Assembly: GCA_023394955.1 (NCBI GenBank)
Contig: JAEWZY010000038.1
Span: 1-61,622, forward strand
Length of the DNA stretch: 61,622 bases
Reading direction: 5' to 3'
From: Bacillota bacterium
GTDB lineage: Bacteria; Bacillota; UBA4882; UBA8346
This document shows, piece by piece, positions 60,981 through 61,622 of this stretch. The translations under genes were made by a program, and so were the position numbers. The notes below the pieces were generated by a model, which saw nothing but the letters and a program-made list of their open reading frames with translations, did not search any database and had not been told where the DNA came from. Each line of letters starts with the position of its first letter. Positions within the stretch are counted from its first letter, which is position 1.

Positions 60981-61622
60981 TTATTTTAACCCGGTCATTC
61001 CTTTGATAATGTCATGGAGATGGATGATCCCGATCGCTTTTCCAGCTTCATCAACTACCGGTAATACCGTAATTTTTTTCTCTTCCATAACATGCATTGC
61101 TTCAGCGGCCAATTTTTCCTTGCTAATCGCTTTCGGGTTTTTGGTCATTACCCCTTCAACCGGCAATGCCAATGGATCCGGGTATTTTTCCATAATCCGA
61201 CGGAGGTCGCCATCGGTTAAAATCCCCAACAACTTGCCGGTTTCATCCACAACTATCGCCGCCCCGTGATTTCCCCGGGCGGTCATGGCAATTATCGCAT
61301 CCTTCACTGTTAAACGATGATCGATTAACGGATTTTCATCCCCGGTATGCATCAATTTTTCCACAGTGAGTAATAATTTTCGTCCTAAAGCGCCTCCCGG
61401 ATGATACAGGGCATAGTCTTCCCGTTTAAAATTACGGGCTTCAAGCAAAACGGCGGCCAAGGCGTCACCTAAGGCCATAACTGCCGTTGTACTGGCCGTG
61501 GGAGCTAATCCCAACGGGCAAGCTTCTTGATTCACTCTGACTAATAGGACAATATCGCTGTTTCGGGATAGAGTAGCTTCCCGGGAGGCGGTAATACTGA
61601 TCAGCGGTGTTCCCAAAATCTT
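60981..61622 (-). CDS. kdsD: Arabinose-5-phosphate isomerase KdsD/KpsF (C-terminal part)
   Basis: The gene runs off the window edge, so the N-terminal part of the SIS domain is missing. Visible are the end of the SIS domain (ITASREATLSRNSDIVLL and CPLGLAPTASTTAVMALGDA), then YHPGGALGRKLLL and two CBS domains (about the last 120 residues). This architecture is that of KdsD/KpsF/GutQ, which converts ribulose 5-phosphate to arabinose 5-phosphate for Kdo of LPS. It converges with the AraC gene at its 3' end. Confidence 0.9.
   Translation of the reverse strand, partial: KILGTPLISITASREATLSRNSDIVLLVRVNQEACPLGLAPTASTTAVMALGDALAAVLLEARNFKREDYALYHPGGALGRKLLLTVEKLMHTGDENPLIDHRLTVKDAIIAMTARGNHGAAIVVDETGKLLGILTDGDLRRIMEKYPDPLALPVEGVMTKNPKAISKEKLAAEAMHVMEEKKITVLPVVDEAGKAIGIIHLHDIIKGMTGLK

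Noticed and set aside
61614..61616. TTG codon as the start of a short complete CBS-domain protein
   Set aside because: The frame stays open to the window edge and the SIS domain is cut in the middle, so the gene continues outside the window.

Overview
The window comes from an endospore-forming, flagellated bacterium of the Firmicutes (Bacillota) that very probably also has an outer membrane. Sporulation is shown by spoIIR, sigG, sigE with its pro-sequence, and spoIIGA. The motility genes follow the Bacillus/Clostridium fla/che order. Evidence for two membranes is an Omp85-type beta-barrel protein with a signal peptide and terminal Phe, a KdsD-type arabinose-5-phosphate isomerase (Kdo/LPS precursor pathway), and a sugar-binding protein whose signal peptide has no lipobox cysteine. 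Diderm spore-formers such as the Hydrogenispora/Limnochordia-type lineages or Halanaerobiales fit, but the exact taxon is inference.

Layout. 1-1048: a folded-looking element and one small secreted protein of unknown function (+ strand). 1049-8512 (all - strand): spoIIR, sigG (behind a sigma-F-like promoter), a DJ-1/PfpI protein with its own terminator, sigE, spoIIGA, ftsZ, ftsQ/divIB (no ftsA), a SwrB-like protein and a small hydrophilic protein. 8585-40849 (all - strand): one of the most complete fla/che clusters possible, read flgB-flgC-fliE-F-G-H-I-J-motE/ylxF-fliK-flgD-(hook-operon gene)-flgE, a strong terminator, then flbD-motA-motB-fliL-fliM-fliY-cheY-fliO-P-Q-R-flhB-flhA-flhF-flhG-PilZ-cheA-cheW-cheC-cheD-sigD-fapA. 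Compared with B. subtilis, cheB is replaced by a YcgR-like PilZ gene and motAB are inside the cluster. Sigma-D-like and sigma-A-like promoter candidates lie before flgB, and two sigma-D-like candidates lie before flbD.

41349-49339 (- strand): a small coiled-coil protein, a 10-copy 21-bp tandem array, a CPBP membrane protease, the Omp85-like protein, a DUF362/ferredoxin protein, then holA, comEC and comEA (DNA uptake). 50003-51691 (+ strand): a SleB-type cell-wall hydrolase and an unknown secreted protein. 51796-52458: a second PilZ protein.

52711-59663 (- strand): a rhamnose-type ABC importer operon (rhaS-rhaT-rhaP-rhaQ) continuing into a methyl-accepting chemotaxis protein and a homologue of the Anabaena sensory rhodopsin transducer (ASRT). 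A divergent AraC-family regulator sits next to rhaS. This looks like a combined sugar uptake and chemosensing unit. The window closes with the C-terminal part of kdsD.

A recurring theme is short DNA clusters with a strict 7-bp period scattered between genes of the division, sporulation and motility clusters. Two of them appear to have entered the 5' ends of flhB and fliP and are translated in frame. Start sites in the list were moved from the longest open frame to the start that follows a good Shine-Dalgarno sequence wherever one could be seen.
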